DNA of 12,054 nucleotides from Planctomycetota bacterium (GTDB lineage: Bacteria; Planctomycetota; Phycisphaerae; UBA1845; UTPLA1). Positions 1-8,018 of this stretch are shown here, piece by piece. The translations under genes and the position numbers were made by a program. The stretch's first letter is position 1. Every line of letters starts with the position of its first letter. The notes beneath the pieces were generated by a model, which made no database searches, was not told the origin of the DNA, and saw only the letters and a list, made by a program, of their open reading frames with translations. The stretch lies in assembly GCA_027295245.1 (NCBI GenBank), contig JAPULF010000519.1:1-12054 (forward strand). Direction: 5' to 3'.

Positions 1-3000
1 GTCGTGAGATGGGCGGACAGTGCCTTGTCGTGTTTGGCCTGGCGCGTCTTTATTCTCTCCGTAAGGTCGGACATCGTCAGACGGAGCGTCCTCAAGACCG
101 CATTGTTCGCGGGCACGACACCGATCAACTCTTCCAGCAGAACGCGGCGGGCGTGGGAACTTCCCTGAGCCAACTTGTACAACTGACTGAAGATCACCCG
201 CCTCTTGGTCATTTCGGACCCGCGCGTACCGATCGATTCGATTCCGTCGGCGACGCGACTCAACGATTCCTTCGTGGACTTGTCAAAAGCGCGAACGTAT
301 TTCTCAGCCTGCCGTTGGTACTCGATAAGCCCGACGGTATCGCCTCCGGCCGTCCAATTCACGACCTTCGGCGCGAGCCCCGCCCAATCGTCCGCGAGAC
401 CTTGGGTTTGCGTACGATAGTCCTCGATATCGACCCGAACTTGCTCCAATTCCTTCAAAATATCTTTGTCGGTCTGGTGCTTCTTCTGCTCTTCCAACTG
501 CGCCGCGAGCGCGTCAATCGTCGTTTGCAAAACGCTGAGCGGCGCATGAACACGCGAAAAGACCTTGCCCATGGTGGTGTGAAACTCGCTGGCGCGGGCC
601 TCTCGTTGTTCCAGGGCCTGGACCAATTCACGGTCGGCCTGATAGACCACCGCCCGTTGGGCCTCGCTCGGCGTCACGTGTTCGCCGGTCGGGGGCGTTT
701 TCTCGTGCGTTTCAAGTGCCGCCGCGGCGGAGGCGACTTGCTCGCGTGCACTCTCCAGCGCCGTCTTCTTTTCCACCTTCTTGCGGCGAGTGGCTTCGAA
801 ATCGCTTAGTCTCGGATCGGCGTCCAGTCGGGACTGCATGTTCGAAATCTTTGCGCGGGCCGCCGTCAGCCCCTTGGAATACTCGTCGCGACGCGCTTGC
901 AATCCTGCCAGCCGCTCTCGAATCACCGAATCCGGATCCGCCGTGCGACCGACCGACGCCTGATAGGTTTGCCCGATCGCGTCGATCCATCGCTGTGCCC
1001 GTTCGTGCTCGTCGCGGGGCACCACCGCGGACAGTTTCAATCCCGCGTCCGAAGCTGAAATACTGAATGCCCCGGAGCGATTCAACTCGACCAAATCCTC
1101 GCCAACTGTTTCCGATGCCTCCGGAAGAACAGCCAGAACGCGGTTCAAATGGTCACCTGCCGAAAGGGAGGCCGGTGACTCGCCCTGTTTCAGCGTCAGA
1201 CGACCGCCGACCTCGACCGCCCTGGATGTCGACCACATCAGAAAGCAGGCGGTCACGACTAAGCCGAAGGCCGCGGATACCAAAGCCGTCCGACCGAGCG
1301 GGAATCTTCCCCCGGTGCCGGTCGTGGCCGGAACGCGGTCCACGTGCTCAAACGGAGCCGATCCGTCTTCGGCCGAAACCAAGGGTTCGAGTTCAGCATC
1401 CGGTCCGCCGATTTGATCAAGGGCCTGCGTGCTCGGCGGTTCCTCCTCGGTGTCGCCCGACGCGACTCGCAGGCGATACTCCCTCAATTCGGCGTAGGCT
1501 GACCGGATGAGATCGGCCCGTTGCCGCAATCGGGCCGCCCGTTGCTCCAAATCGGCCGCTCGCCCCGGCCAGACGCCGGGTTCATCCGGTGCCGCATCGG
1601 CAATGGAAGGCTCGTCTTCGGTGGCCAGCGCCACGCGATCGGCGTGGAACGCGTCGCGCTCGGCCTGGAGCTGCTGACGCATTTCCTGAAGGCGGGCTTG
1701 CTCATCCGACAGCGCCGCTTGTCGCCTACGCAACTCCGTCACCTGCTCGTCGGCGCGTCCGCGGGCGTCGCCCGCCTCGGAAGCGAGGAGATTTTCGCGC
1801 GACGTGATCTCTGCCGATGCCGTCAATCGTCGCTCCCGCAACTCCTTTTCGAGACGGGCCAGTTTCTCCTCGATCTCGCGCTCGGCCTCTTCGACACGCG
1901 CCCGACAGCGTTGCTCGACCTCTACTTCTCGTTCTTGCAACTCCGCAATCTCGACCGCATGGTCGGCCTCGATTTTTCGACGCAGCTCCGCCGTATAGGC
2001 CTTGTCGCGGTCCGCGCCCAAGGCTTCGGTCTCTTTGAGCCGGGCGGTGAATTCGTCCTCCAGTTCGGCGGCGCGACGTTCGATTTCCTCCCGGCGACTC
2101 GCAAATTCCTCTTCGGTGTGTCGCCATTGGGCCTCGATTGCCTCTCTCTCCACCCGCATCTCATCGACGAACCCTTCGCGGTCAGCGCCCAGGCCGCGTT
2201 CCAACTCGACGATAGAGTCGTTTCTATGGTCGAGATCTTCCGTCTTGCGGCGTAGCTCGTCTTCCGCAGCCGCCAACTCCGACGCCCGGGCGGACAGGGC
2301 CCGTTCGTGGGTGCAGAGCTGCTCGTCCTTGACCCGCAGTTCTTCACGACGAGCTTCCGCCTGTTCGAGCAGGAGTTTCAGTTTTTCGCCGGCGACCCCG
2401 CCCTTATCCTGCGTTTCGACGATTTGTTTGCGCTGCCGATCGACTTCCGCAAATTCGGCATCGAGCCGGGCGCGGTCGTCGTCAATCTGGCTGGTTTTCT
2501 CGGACAGTCTTCCGTCACGATCGGACAATTCACGCTCGCGATTCTGCAGATCACGCAGGCCGGCCTGGAACGTCAGGCGAGATTGTTCTAATTCACCCTC
2601 GGACTGCTCCACGCGTTCGCGCGTTTCGGCCAAGCCTCGCTTTTCCTCGTCGATCACCATGCGGACGTCAGCCAATTCCAACCGCTGTTTGCGCAGATCC
2701 TCTAATTCGTGCTCGAGTGAACGGCCGCGTGCATCCAACGCCGTAGCCTCATTGTTCAATCGGGCCTGCCGGGCCTCGAGTTGGGCCGACTTCTCCTCCA
2801 ACTCGTGGCGGGTGTCGTCATTCTCGGTGACACGGCCTTTTAGTTCGTCCTTCAGTTGATCCGACTGCTCGACCGCACGCCCTAGTCGCTCGCGTTGATC
2901 GGAGACCTCGCGCTCGGCGACCCGGAGTGCGACGCGATCCCTCTCCATCCGTGCGCTGTCCGCTTCGAGGGCCGACTCCCGGGCGGCAAAGTCCTCCCTC

Positions 3001-6000
3001 GCTTTCGCCAGGCCTTTCGACTCCAGGTTCAATTGACTTCGCGTCTGTTCCAGCTCCGAGCGCTCCGAATCCAGTTTTTCCTGGGCCCGGTTCAGCTCGC
3101 TATGTTCGCGGTTGAATGCCTGCTCACGCTCCGAATTCTTCGACTTGTCGAGACCGAGCGAAACCTGTGCCTCCTCCAACTCGGCCAGCCGTTGCGAAGC
3201 TTCTCGATGGCGCACCTCCAACTGGGCCGCCTTCGACTCATTCTCTGCCCGCAGGTCTTCGAGTTGTTCCCGCTCGTGCTCTTGCTCGACCTTGGCTTCT
3301 TGTATCCTGCGTTCCGCTTCCTCTGCCCGCGACAGTCGCTGGTCCAGCACGGCCGACCGATCCTCGATTTCGCCGCGCTCGGCTTCGAGTTGGGCGCGAA
3401 GGGCCAGCATGTCCTCACGGGCCTTTTCGAGTCCGTCCACCTCGTGTTCGTAGGACTCGACGCGTTCGTCCAGAATGCGGTTGCGTTCCTTGAGCGACTC
3501 GACGCGGGAATCCAGGGTGGTGTCGCGCTCGTCTAGTTCGCGACTCCGTTCCTCGATCTTGCGTAGCGCCTCCTCCGCCTCCGCTAAACCTGTCGCTTCG
3601 AGGTCCAGTTCGTGCTTGCGCCGCTCGAGCGATTCGGTCCTGGAGGCCTGCTCGGCGGCCTGGCCGTCCAACTCCGCCATTCGCGATTCCAGGCTTTCGC
3701 GCTGTGTCTTGTTCTCATCGCGAGCGCTGATCAATTCGGTGAACCGCTCTTCCAATTCAGTGGACCGGCGTTCAAGTTCGGATTCCCGCTGCTCGAGCGA
3801 ACTTCGGTCTTGTTCGACGTCCGAGCGATAGGACTCCAATCGACCCTGCTCGGCCTCTATCCTCGCCTGCCATTCGAGAAGCCGGCTCTCTCGGACTTCC
3901 ATCGCCGCGGAGAGTCGCGCCAGTTCGCCGTCGCGCTTGTCGAGTTCAGTCGCGCGCGTTGCGACGTCATCATTGTGGCGTTGAATCTCCGACTTGCGGC
4001 CGGCCAAGGCGCTGTCCCGTGCGGACAGTTGCTCGCTGACGCGATCGAGATCCTCTTCGCGCTGCTGCAGGGTCTGCATTTTTGCTTCGTACTCGGAGCG
4101 GCGTGCCGCGATCCCCAACTCGGCATCCGCGACTCGCGCGTTGGCTTCCTGCTCCAGTTCGACCGACTTGGACTCCTGTTCGATACGGCCGCGTTCGTCG
4201 ATTTCCTGCAATCGCTTGGTCAGCGCAGCTTCCTGGCGTTCCATCGCCGCTGCGTGGGATGCCTCCAACTCGCGCCGCCGGTCGGTCAGTTGTTTTCGCT
4301 GTTCCGCGAGCGACGCCTCCTGATCTACTTCGATTTGACGACGGCTTTCCTCCAGGTCTCTCCGCGCCGTTGCCAGATCGGCCTCTTTCTGGACCCACTT
4401 GGCCCGGGCCTCTTCTTCCAGTTCCCGTTCGCGGTCGGCCAGCTTCTTGCGCTCGGCCGCAAGCTCCGCATCTTTTCCGTCCAGCCGGGACCGGGCTTCC
4501 GCCTCCAATTCCAGTTCGCGGTCCGCCAATTCCCGCCGTTGGGCGTCAAGTTCGGCCTCCCGTTCGGCCAGCCTCGCCCGCGCAGCCCGATTCAACTCTT
4601 CCCGGTGGGCCTCCAACTCGGCCCAACGTTCTTCGAGTTCCGCCTCCTCCTTCGCGAATTTGCTGATGCCCGATCGCTCGGACGCCTCGAGTTCGGCAGA
4701 GAATGCGCTTTGTTTCGCCTCGAATTCGGACTTCTGTCTCGCCAGCTCCGCCTCGAGTTCGGCAGACGATTCGCTTTGATTCGCCTCGAATTCGGACTTC
4801 TTTCTCGCAAACTCCGCCTCGAATTCGGAATTCTTTCTCGCAAGTTCCGCCTCGAGTTCCGCCGTTCTTTCCGCGAAACGTGCTTCCAGTTCCTTTCGAC
4901 CCGCCGCCAACTCCGACTGGTATTCCGAAAGGTTCGCTTCGGCGCGCCGGTCGAATTCGTCGCTGCGCTCCTGCAGTTCTGTCCGGCGGGCCTCGAATTC
5001 GGCCTCGCGTTTCGCTAAATCCGCGCGGGTCGTCGTTTGAAACTCTTCGAGTTCCTGTTCGCGGGCGTCGAGCGCATCGCGCGTGGTCTGAACCTCGCCC
5101 TGCATTTTCTCCAATTTGCCGAACTTCTCCGAAAACTCGCGTTCCGCCGTAAGTCGCTGCTCGCGAACCGCCCCCTCCATCTCGTCGGCCTGTTGTTGAA
5201 GTTCGACTTGCCTGGCCTTGAGTCGATCCCGTTCCCGCTTCAGGCCCGACCGCATGCTCCGGGCACGCTCATCCAACGCTTCTTGCGCGCCCGCGACTCG
5301 CTCTCGCAATTGGGCCACGCGCTGATCGAGCTTTCGACTCCGGGCCTCGACCGCGCCGTGCATCTCGATTTGGCGGGTCAGTTTCTCCTTGACGCGCTTG
5401 GCTTCGTCGCGAGCCTGGGCCAGCTCCATCTCCAGCCTGGCCTTGGTTCGTTGCCATGCCCGTTCACGCTCGGCCGACTCATTCCCTCCAAGCTCGGGGT
5501 CGGCCCGGGTTGCAAAGTTTGGGGCATCCGGAGTGGCCGCACGCGATCCGCCCGACACGCCCTCCCGATTATCCGCCGAATCCGATCGAGCCGGCGGCGG
5601 CGGAGAGACTCGGCCCTTGTCAATATCGCGCCGTCGCTGCAGGTGAACCGCCTGCTGCAGAATCTGATCGCGTATGTTGTTCGCATTCGGCTCGCGGCCG
5701 GCGTCGCCGGGATCCTCGCTACCCGGCCCCCGGTCCTGACCCACGTTGGCTTGGGCAACGATCGCACTTCCGGCTTCCCGTCCACTGGACATTGAGAGCT
5801 GCCTCTCTGTTTGATTGGCCACGGGTTCAGGGTCAGGCCCGTCGGCCGCCCGTTGGCTGAGCGCCGCGAGGGCCGATGCCTCATCGTCGTGCTTCTCGAT
5901 TTCAGCGCTCGCTTCCGCAACCCGCGCCGAGGCCTTATTCAGCAGGTCCAAGTCCCTGCCCGTTTCGGCCATCAACGCAGCTTCCGTACCCGCGTCCGAC

Positions 6001-6761
6001 TGCCACAGTTCATCGAGAAGCGGCAACTGGGCGCGGCCCAATCGTCCGGAAACGATCGCAGTAGGTTCGTCATCGCCGTCCGCGTTGGCGCCGCCGGCAA
6101 AGTCGCCGTCGCTGGACTTCGGCCTCGTTTCAACGTTGAACGTCAACTCGAACGGCCCGACTCCAAGCCGGTCCCCGGCCAACAGTCGACTCATGGCCAC
6201 GCGACGTTGATTGTGTCGCGTGCCGGTTTCTGTTCCGAGGTCGCGGACGACCGGGCCCTGGTCCGTCCAAACCACCATGCAATGCCGAGATTCAACTTCC
6301 TCCGATTCCAATACGAGATCGCATCCCGGATCACTACCGACGACAAGCACCGGATCGGTGCTGGTCACACCGGAGCCCGATGCCGGGTCGTACAGACTGA
6401 AAACCGGTGATTCTCCGGTCGGTTCGCGATCCGGCAGATCAAGCTCGATCCGAAACTGGAAGCGCCCCATGACCAATTCCTGCCGGTCGCCCAGCTTGGC
6501 CCATCGAACCGATCGACCTTCGATTTGGGTGCCCGCGGGGGTACCCAAATCGCACAGGTATACCGCATTGCCCAGCCGGGCGATGACAGCGTGCGCCCGA
6601 CCTACACTTTCCGAAGCCAGGATGATGTCGCACTCGGCGCCCCGCCCCATGAGGGTCAGCGATTTGGGGAGTCCCCGCACCGGTTGGCGGGCGTTGCGGT
6701 AAAGCGCCACCAAGCGCACGCATGCATCCTTCCGTTCAGACAATCCCGGTTGCGCGCTCAT
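1..6761 (-). CDS. Giant double-FHA, coiled-coil, single-pass membrane protein (3' end outside window)
   Basis: An uninterrupted frame of 2253 codons runs from ATG at 6761 to the left edge without a stop, so the protein is C-terminally incomplete here. Domain order: FHA-like domain 1 (about residues 15-110; GRGAECDI at 39-46, GRAH at 54-57, DLGTPAGT at 71-78); FHA-like domain 2 (about 120-215; GSDPGCDL at 142-149, SRH at 158-160, DLGTETGT at 174-181); an acidic, Pro/Ser-rich linker (about 215-427); a Glu/Arg/Ala/Leu-rich coiled coil (about 428-1755); a second linker; one membrane segment (about 1823-1843, ending FLMW); then at least 410 residues beyond the membrane. There is no signal peptide, so the FHA domains and the coil should be cytoplasmic. 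Residues about 1903-1936 plus the following helices look like a Wzz/GumC (polysaccharide co-polymerase) domain; this is inference. FHA domains usually bind phosphothreonine peptides. The start is supported by GAGG 8 bases upstream. The function is unknown: a signalling scaffold or envelope-linked cytoskeletal protein is plausible. I am sure of the frame and the architecture, less so of the role. Confidence 0.9.
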   Translation of the reverse strand, partial: MSAQPGLSERKDACVRLVALYRNARQPVRGLPKSLTLMGRGAECDIILASESVGRAHAVIARLGNAVYLCDLGTPAGTQIEGRSVRWAKLGDRQELVMGRFQFRIELDLPDREPTGESPVFSLYDPASGSGVTSTDPVLVVGSDPGCDLVLESEEVESRHCMVVWTDQGPVVRDLGTETGTRHNQRRVAMSRLLAGDRLGVGPFELTFNVETRPKSSDGDFAGGANADGDDEPTAIVSGRLGRAQLPLLDELWQSDAGTEAALMAETGRDLDLLNKASARVAEASAEIEKHDDEASALAALSQRAADGPDPEPVANQTERQLSMSSGREAGSAIVAQANVGQDRGPGSEDPGDAGREPNANNIRDQILQQAVHLQRRRDIDKGRVSPPPPARSDSADNREGVSGGSRAATPDAPNFATRADPELGGNESAERERAWQRTKARLEMELAQARDEAKRVKEKLTRQIEMHGAVEARSRKLDQRVAQLRERVAGAQEALDERARSMRSGLKRERDRLKARQVELQQQADEMEGAVREQRLTAEREFSEKFGKLEKMQGEVQTTRDALDAREQELEEFQTTTRADLAKREAEFEARRTELQERSDEFDRRAEANLSEYQSELAAGRKELEARFAERTAELEAELARKNSEFEAEFARKKSEFEANQSESSAELEAELARQKSEFEAKQSAFSAELEASERSGISKFAKEEAELEERWAELEAHREELNRAARARLAEREAELDAQRRELADRELELEAEARSRLDGKDAELAAERKKLADRERELEEEARAKWVQKEADLATARRDLEESRRQIEVDQEASLAEQRKQLTDRRRELEASHAAAMERQEAALTKRLQEIDERGRIEQESKSVELEQEANARVADAELGIAARRSEYEAKMQTLQQREEDLDRVSEQLSARDSALAGRKSEIQRHNDDVATRATELDKRDGELARLSAAMEVRESRLLEWQARIEAEQGRLESYRSDVEQDRSSLEQRESELERRSTELEERFTELISARDENKTQRESLESRMAELDGQAAEQASRTESLERRKHELDLEATGLAEAEEALRKIEERSRELDERDTTLDSRVESLKERNRILDERVESYEHEVDGLEKAREDMLALRAQLEAERGEIEDRSAVLDQRLSRAEEAERRIQEAKVEQEHEREQLEDLRAENESKAAQLEVRHREASQRLAELEEAQVSLGLDKSKNSEREQAFNREHSELNRAQEKLDSERSELEQTRSQLNLESKGLAKAREDFAARESALEADSARMERDRVALRVAEREVSDQRERLGRAVEQSDQLKDELKGRVTENDDTRHELEEKSAQLEARQARLNNEATALDARGRSLEHELEDLRKQRLELADVRMVIDEEKRGLAETRERVEQSEGELEQSRLTFQAGLRDLQNRERELSDRDGRLSEKTSQIDDDRARLDAEFAEVDRQRKQIVETQDKGGVAGEKLKLLLEQAEARREELRVKDEQLCTHERALSARASELAAAEDELRRKTEDLDHRNDSIVELERGLGADREGFVDEMRVEREAIEAQWRHTEEEFASRREEIERRAAELEDEFTARLKETEALGADRDKAYTAELRRKIEADHAVEIAELQEREVEVEQRCRARVEEAEREIEEKLARLEKELRERRLTASAEITSRENLLASEAGDARGRADEQVTELRRRQAALSDEQARLQEMRQQLQAERDAFHADRVALATEDEPSIADAAPDEPGVWPGRAADLEQRAARLRQRADLIRSAYAELREYRLRVASGDTEEEPPSTQALDQIGGPDAELEPLVSAEDGSAPFEHVDRVPATTGTGGRFPLGRTALVSAAFGLVVTACFLMWSTSRAVEVGGRLTLKQGESPASLSAGDHLNRVLAVLPEASETVGEDLVELNRSGAFSISASDAGLKLSAVVPRDEHERAQRWIDAIGQTYQASVGRTADPDSVIRERLAGLQARRDEYSKGLTAARAKISNMQSRLDADPRLSDFEATRRKKVEKKTALESAREQVASAAAALETHEKTPPTGEHVTPSEAQRAVVYQADRELVQALEQREARASEFHTTMGKVFSRVHAPLSVLQTTIDALAAQLEEQKKHQTDKDILKELEQVRVDIEDYRTQTQGLADDWAGLAPKVVNWTAGGDTVGLIEYQRQAEKYVRAFDKSTKESLSRVADGIESIGTRGSEMTKRRVIFSQLYKLAQGSSHARRVLLEELIGVVPANNAVLRTLRLTMSDLTERIKTRQAKHDKALSAHLT
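4685..4882 (-). repeat. 66-base and 33-base tandem repeats inside the coiled coil
   Basis: 4685-4750 and 4751-4816 are adjacent 66-base copies that differ at about 7 positions (roughly 89% identical). The half-unit of 33 bases continues at 4817-4849 and, more degenerate, at 4850-4882. All units are multiples of three and keep the frame. They encode 22- and 11-residue repeats of the type E(L/F)ARKKSEFEA, around residues 629-693 of the giant FHA protein. The near-identity at DNA level points to recent internal duplication. An 11-residue period fits a hendecad coiled coil. Confidence 0.8.
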
Positions 6762-6971
6762 CGCAGCATCCTCAATGCGTATCGGTCAACACCGCGCCCT
6801 CGCCACGGCCGTTCCAGGTCCGCGACGGCGGTTTCCACACGGCCTGGGGCCGAGGTAAACGGCAGAGCGCAAAACCGGCCACCGTCGCATTTCCGATCGT
6901 GATCGCCGCGACGGCACCGGTATCCGCCCCGAATCACGGCGATCTTGTTACCGGACGGCATTCCACCTATT

Positions 6972-6983
6972 AAACGGCCGTTT
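6972..6983. repeat. Perfect 12-base palindrome AAACGGCCGTTT
   Basis: A perfect dyad in the gap upstream of the giant FHA gene, next to an AT-rich patch (ATTAAA at 6969-6974) in otherwise GC-rich sequence. It could be an operator for a dimeric regulator, or chance. No factor can be named. Confidence 0.35.
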
Positions 6984-7209
6984 CCGGTCGCCAACACCAA
7001 CCAAGTTGCCGGCAATCGTCGGCAGGGCATTCTTTCGGTCCAAGTTCACGTGTTTCCGAGGCCTGCGTGCTGGCATCGTCGAGGTAGGCCTTCCGCCTTT
7101 TGTCCGCGTCCGTGAAGGGCTGTAGGTCGATGACGGCCGGTCCTGACGGCCAAAGCCGATTGCCGGCCCATCCATTCGAGCGTCGTCGACCTGGGAGGTC
7201 CCGCGCGTG

Positions 7210-7238
7210 ATTCTAAACCTCGATTTGGCAAGCATCAA
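7210..7238 (-). promoter_or_regulatory. Sigma70-like promoter candidate for the giant FHA gene
   Basis: On the minus strand TTGATG (7238-7233) and TAGAAT (7215-7210) are separated by exactly 17 bases. The -10 matches consensus at 5 of 6 positions and the -35 at 4 of 6. The predicted transcription start is near 7203. The site lies downstream of the lipoprotein stop and upstream of the FHA start, so it would make the FHA gene its own transcription unit with a leader of about 440 bases. Confidence 0.45.
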
Positions 7239-7243
7239 GGAAT

Positions 7244-7258
7244 CGTCGGGGGCCGACG
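7244..7258. repeat. Perfect inverted repeat CGTCGG-GGG-CCGACG
   Basis: Six-base perfect arms around a three-base centre, six bases upstream of the -35 element of the FHA promoter candidate. It may be an operator or part of the end of the upstream operon's transcript. No T-run follows on either strand, so intrinsic termination alone is not supported. Confidence 0.35.
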
Positions 7259-7303
7259 TGCCGTTCCCGCACGGTCCATTCGATGACTCGAACCGGCATG
7301 TCG

Positions 7304-7333
7304 CACCGTTGGCCTGAAGGCCGCCGACCGGTG
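7304..7333 (-). terminator. Interrupted hairpin after the lipoprotein gene, weak terminator candidate
   Basis: The outer arms CACCG/CGGTG enclose an inner GGCC-TTCA-GGCC hairpin, beginning 29 bases past the lipoprotein stop codon in the direction of transcription. The position suits the end of the tig-clpP-clpP-lipoprotein transcript, but there is no U-tract. It may instead stabilise the 3' end or act with Rho. Confidence 0.3.
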
Positions 7334-7361
7334 ATTGGGATCTCGGGGATGAATGCGGAGC

Positions 7362-8018
7362 CTACGGTGCATCCGACGGATTTTGGACGCCGGTGACTTC
7401 AAATGCCGCTTGTGCGCCGAAAGTGCGCCCCGTCAGGTGCTCGGTGAAGCTGACGACAGCGGTAATCGGTGAATGATGTGCCCTTGCGGCCCCACCCGCC
7501 CAAGGGACCTTGATGGTGAAGTGCGACGAAATCCGGCCATACCAACACGCCCTGAGCTGCTCCACACCCAGCGACACGGTCCCGACCCCCTGTTCCGGAG
7601 GGGGATTGGCGAGATCGACCAGTCTCACGGTGGCGGTCCCCGCAGCCTTGATCCGGTCACCGTCCTGATCGATCGGCTGAAGGTACACGACGATGCCTTC
7701 ATCAATGCCGTCGTCCTGCTCGTCATATCCCCCGGACAGCGCTGCCAGTTCGATTCGCACGACGTGCGGGATGGACGCCAGCCTCTGATCCGCGGGCAGG
7801 GCCATTAGTTCGCGAATCTGTTTAGACTGGGTCCGCAACTGCGATTCCAGCGCGACGATTTGTCGCGACCGGGCCGCGGACTCCTCTTTGAGTTCTGCTA
7901 TCTCGGTATTCACCGCCGGGGGGCGTTGCGGGGGACAACCACCCATCAGAGCGGGCAGGCCGGCAATCGCAAGAATTGCCGGCACGAGGCGTCGTACTCG
8001 GCCATGGGGCAATCGCAT
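7362..8018 (-). CDS. Predicted lipoprotein with short coiled coil and beta-rich domain
   Basis: This 218-residue protein starts with a basic n-region ([10 protein letters not shown]), a hydrophobic segment (about 11-23) and the lipobox-like LMGGC ending at Cys28, so it should be lipid-anchored in the envelope. The -3 Met is a slightly atypical lipobox residue. After a proline-rich stretch there is a short heptad-like helix (about 37-72), then a beta-rich domain (about 84-210) with an acidic turn (DEQDDGIDEG, 99-108) and another at DQDG (117-120) that may bind metal. I do not recognise a family or a catalytic motif. Its ATG shares one base with the TGA of the upstream clpP (TGATG), so it is probably translated by coupling with that gene. 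The ribosome binding site of its own is poor. The role is unknown. Confidence 0.8.
   Translation of the reverse strand: MRLPHGRVRRLVPAILAIAGLPALMGGCPPQRPPAVNTEIAELKEESAARSRQIVALESQLRTQSKQIRELMALPADQRLASIPHVVRIELAALSGGYDEQDDGIDEGIVVYLQPIDQDGDRIKAAGTATVRLVDLANPPPEQGVGTVSLGVEQLRACWYGRISSHFTIKVPWAGGAARAHHSPITAVVSFTEHLTGRTFGAQAAFEVTGVQNPSDAP

Larger units (their letters stand above)
6762..7361. other. 600-base gap between the lipoprotein gene and the giant FHA gene
   Basis: No convincing protein gene lies here. Going down the minus strand the gap holds a hairpin 29 bases past the lipoprotein stop, a perfect 6-base-arm inverted repeat, a promoter candidate (7210-7238), and a perfect 12-base palindrome. 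A 90-codon minus frame (6758-7030) overlaps the FHA start as ATGA, but it is very arginine-rich (about one residue in five), has no good ribosome binding site and resembles no family I know. If the promoter is used, the FHA gene has a leader of about 440 bases, long enough to hold a structured RNA or a small coupled ORF. I recognise no riboswitch or RNA gene in it. Confidence 0.6.

Noticed and set aside
1521..2255. Plus-strand open frames at 9-809, 1521-2255, 2002-2859, 2895-3536 and 5037-5795
   Set aside because: All are antisense shadows of the single minus-strand frame that spans 1-6761, with no ribosome binding sites or recognisable domains.
3612..5018. Long plus-strand open frame of 468 codons, Phe/Leu/Arg-rich
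   Set aside because: It lies opposite the minus-strand coiled coil. The Glu/Arg/Ala/Leu-rich codons of that gene leave few stops on the other strand, and the plus-strand translation has no domain and a repetitive composition.
6758..7030. 90-codon minus-strand frame overlapping the FHA start as ATGA
   Set aside because: Very arginine-rich, no good ribosome binding site, no family resemblance. The overlap is suggestive but not enough; it is noted under the gap feature.
7282..7300. GGTTCGAGTC on the minus strand, like a tRNA T-loop
   Set aside because: The flanking bases cannot form the T-stem, and no acceptor stem or anticodon arm is present.
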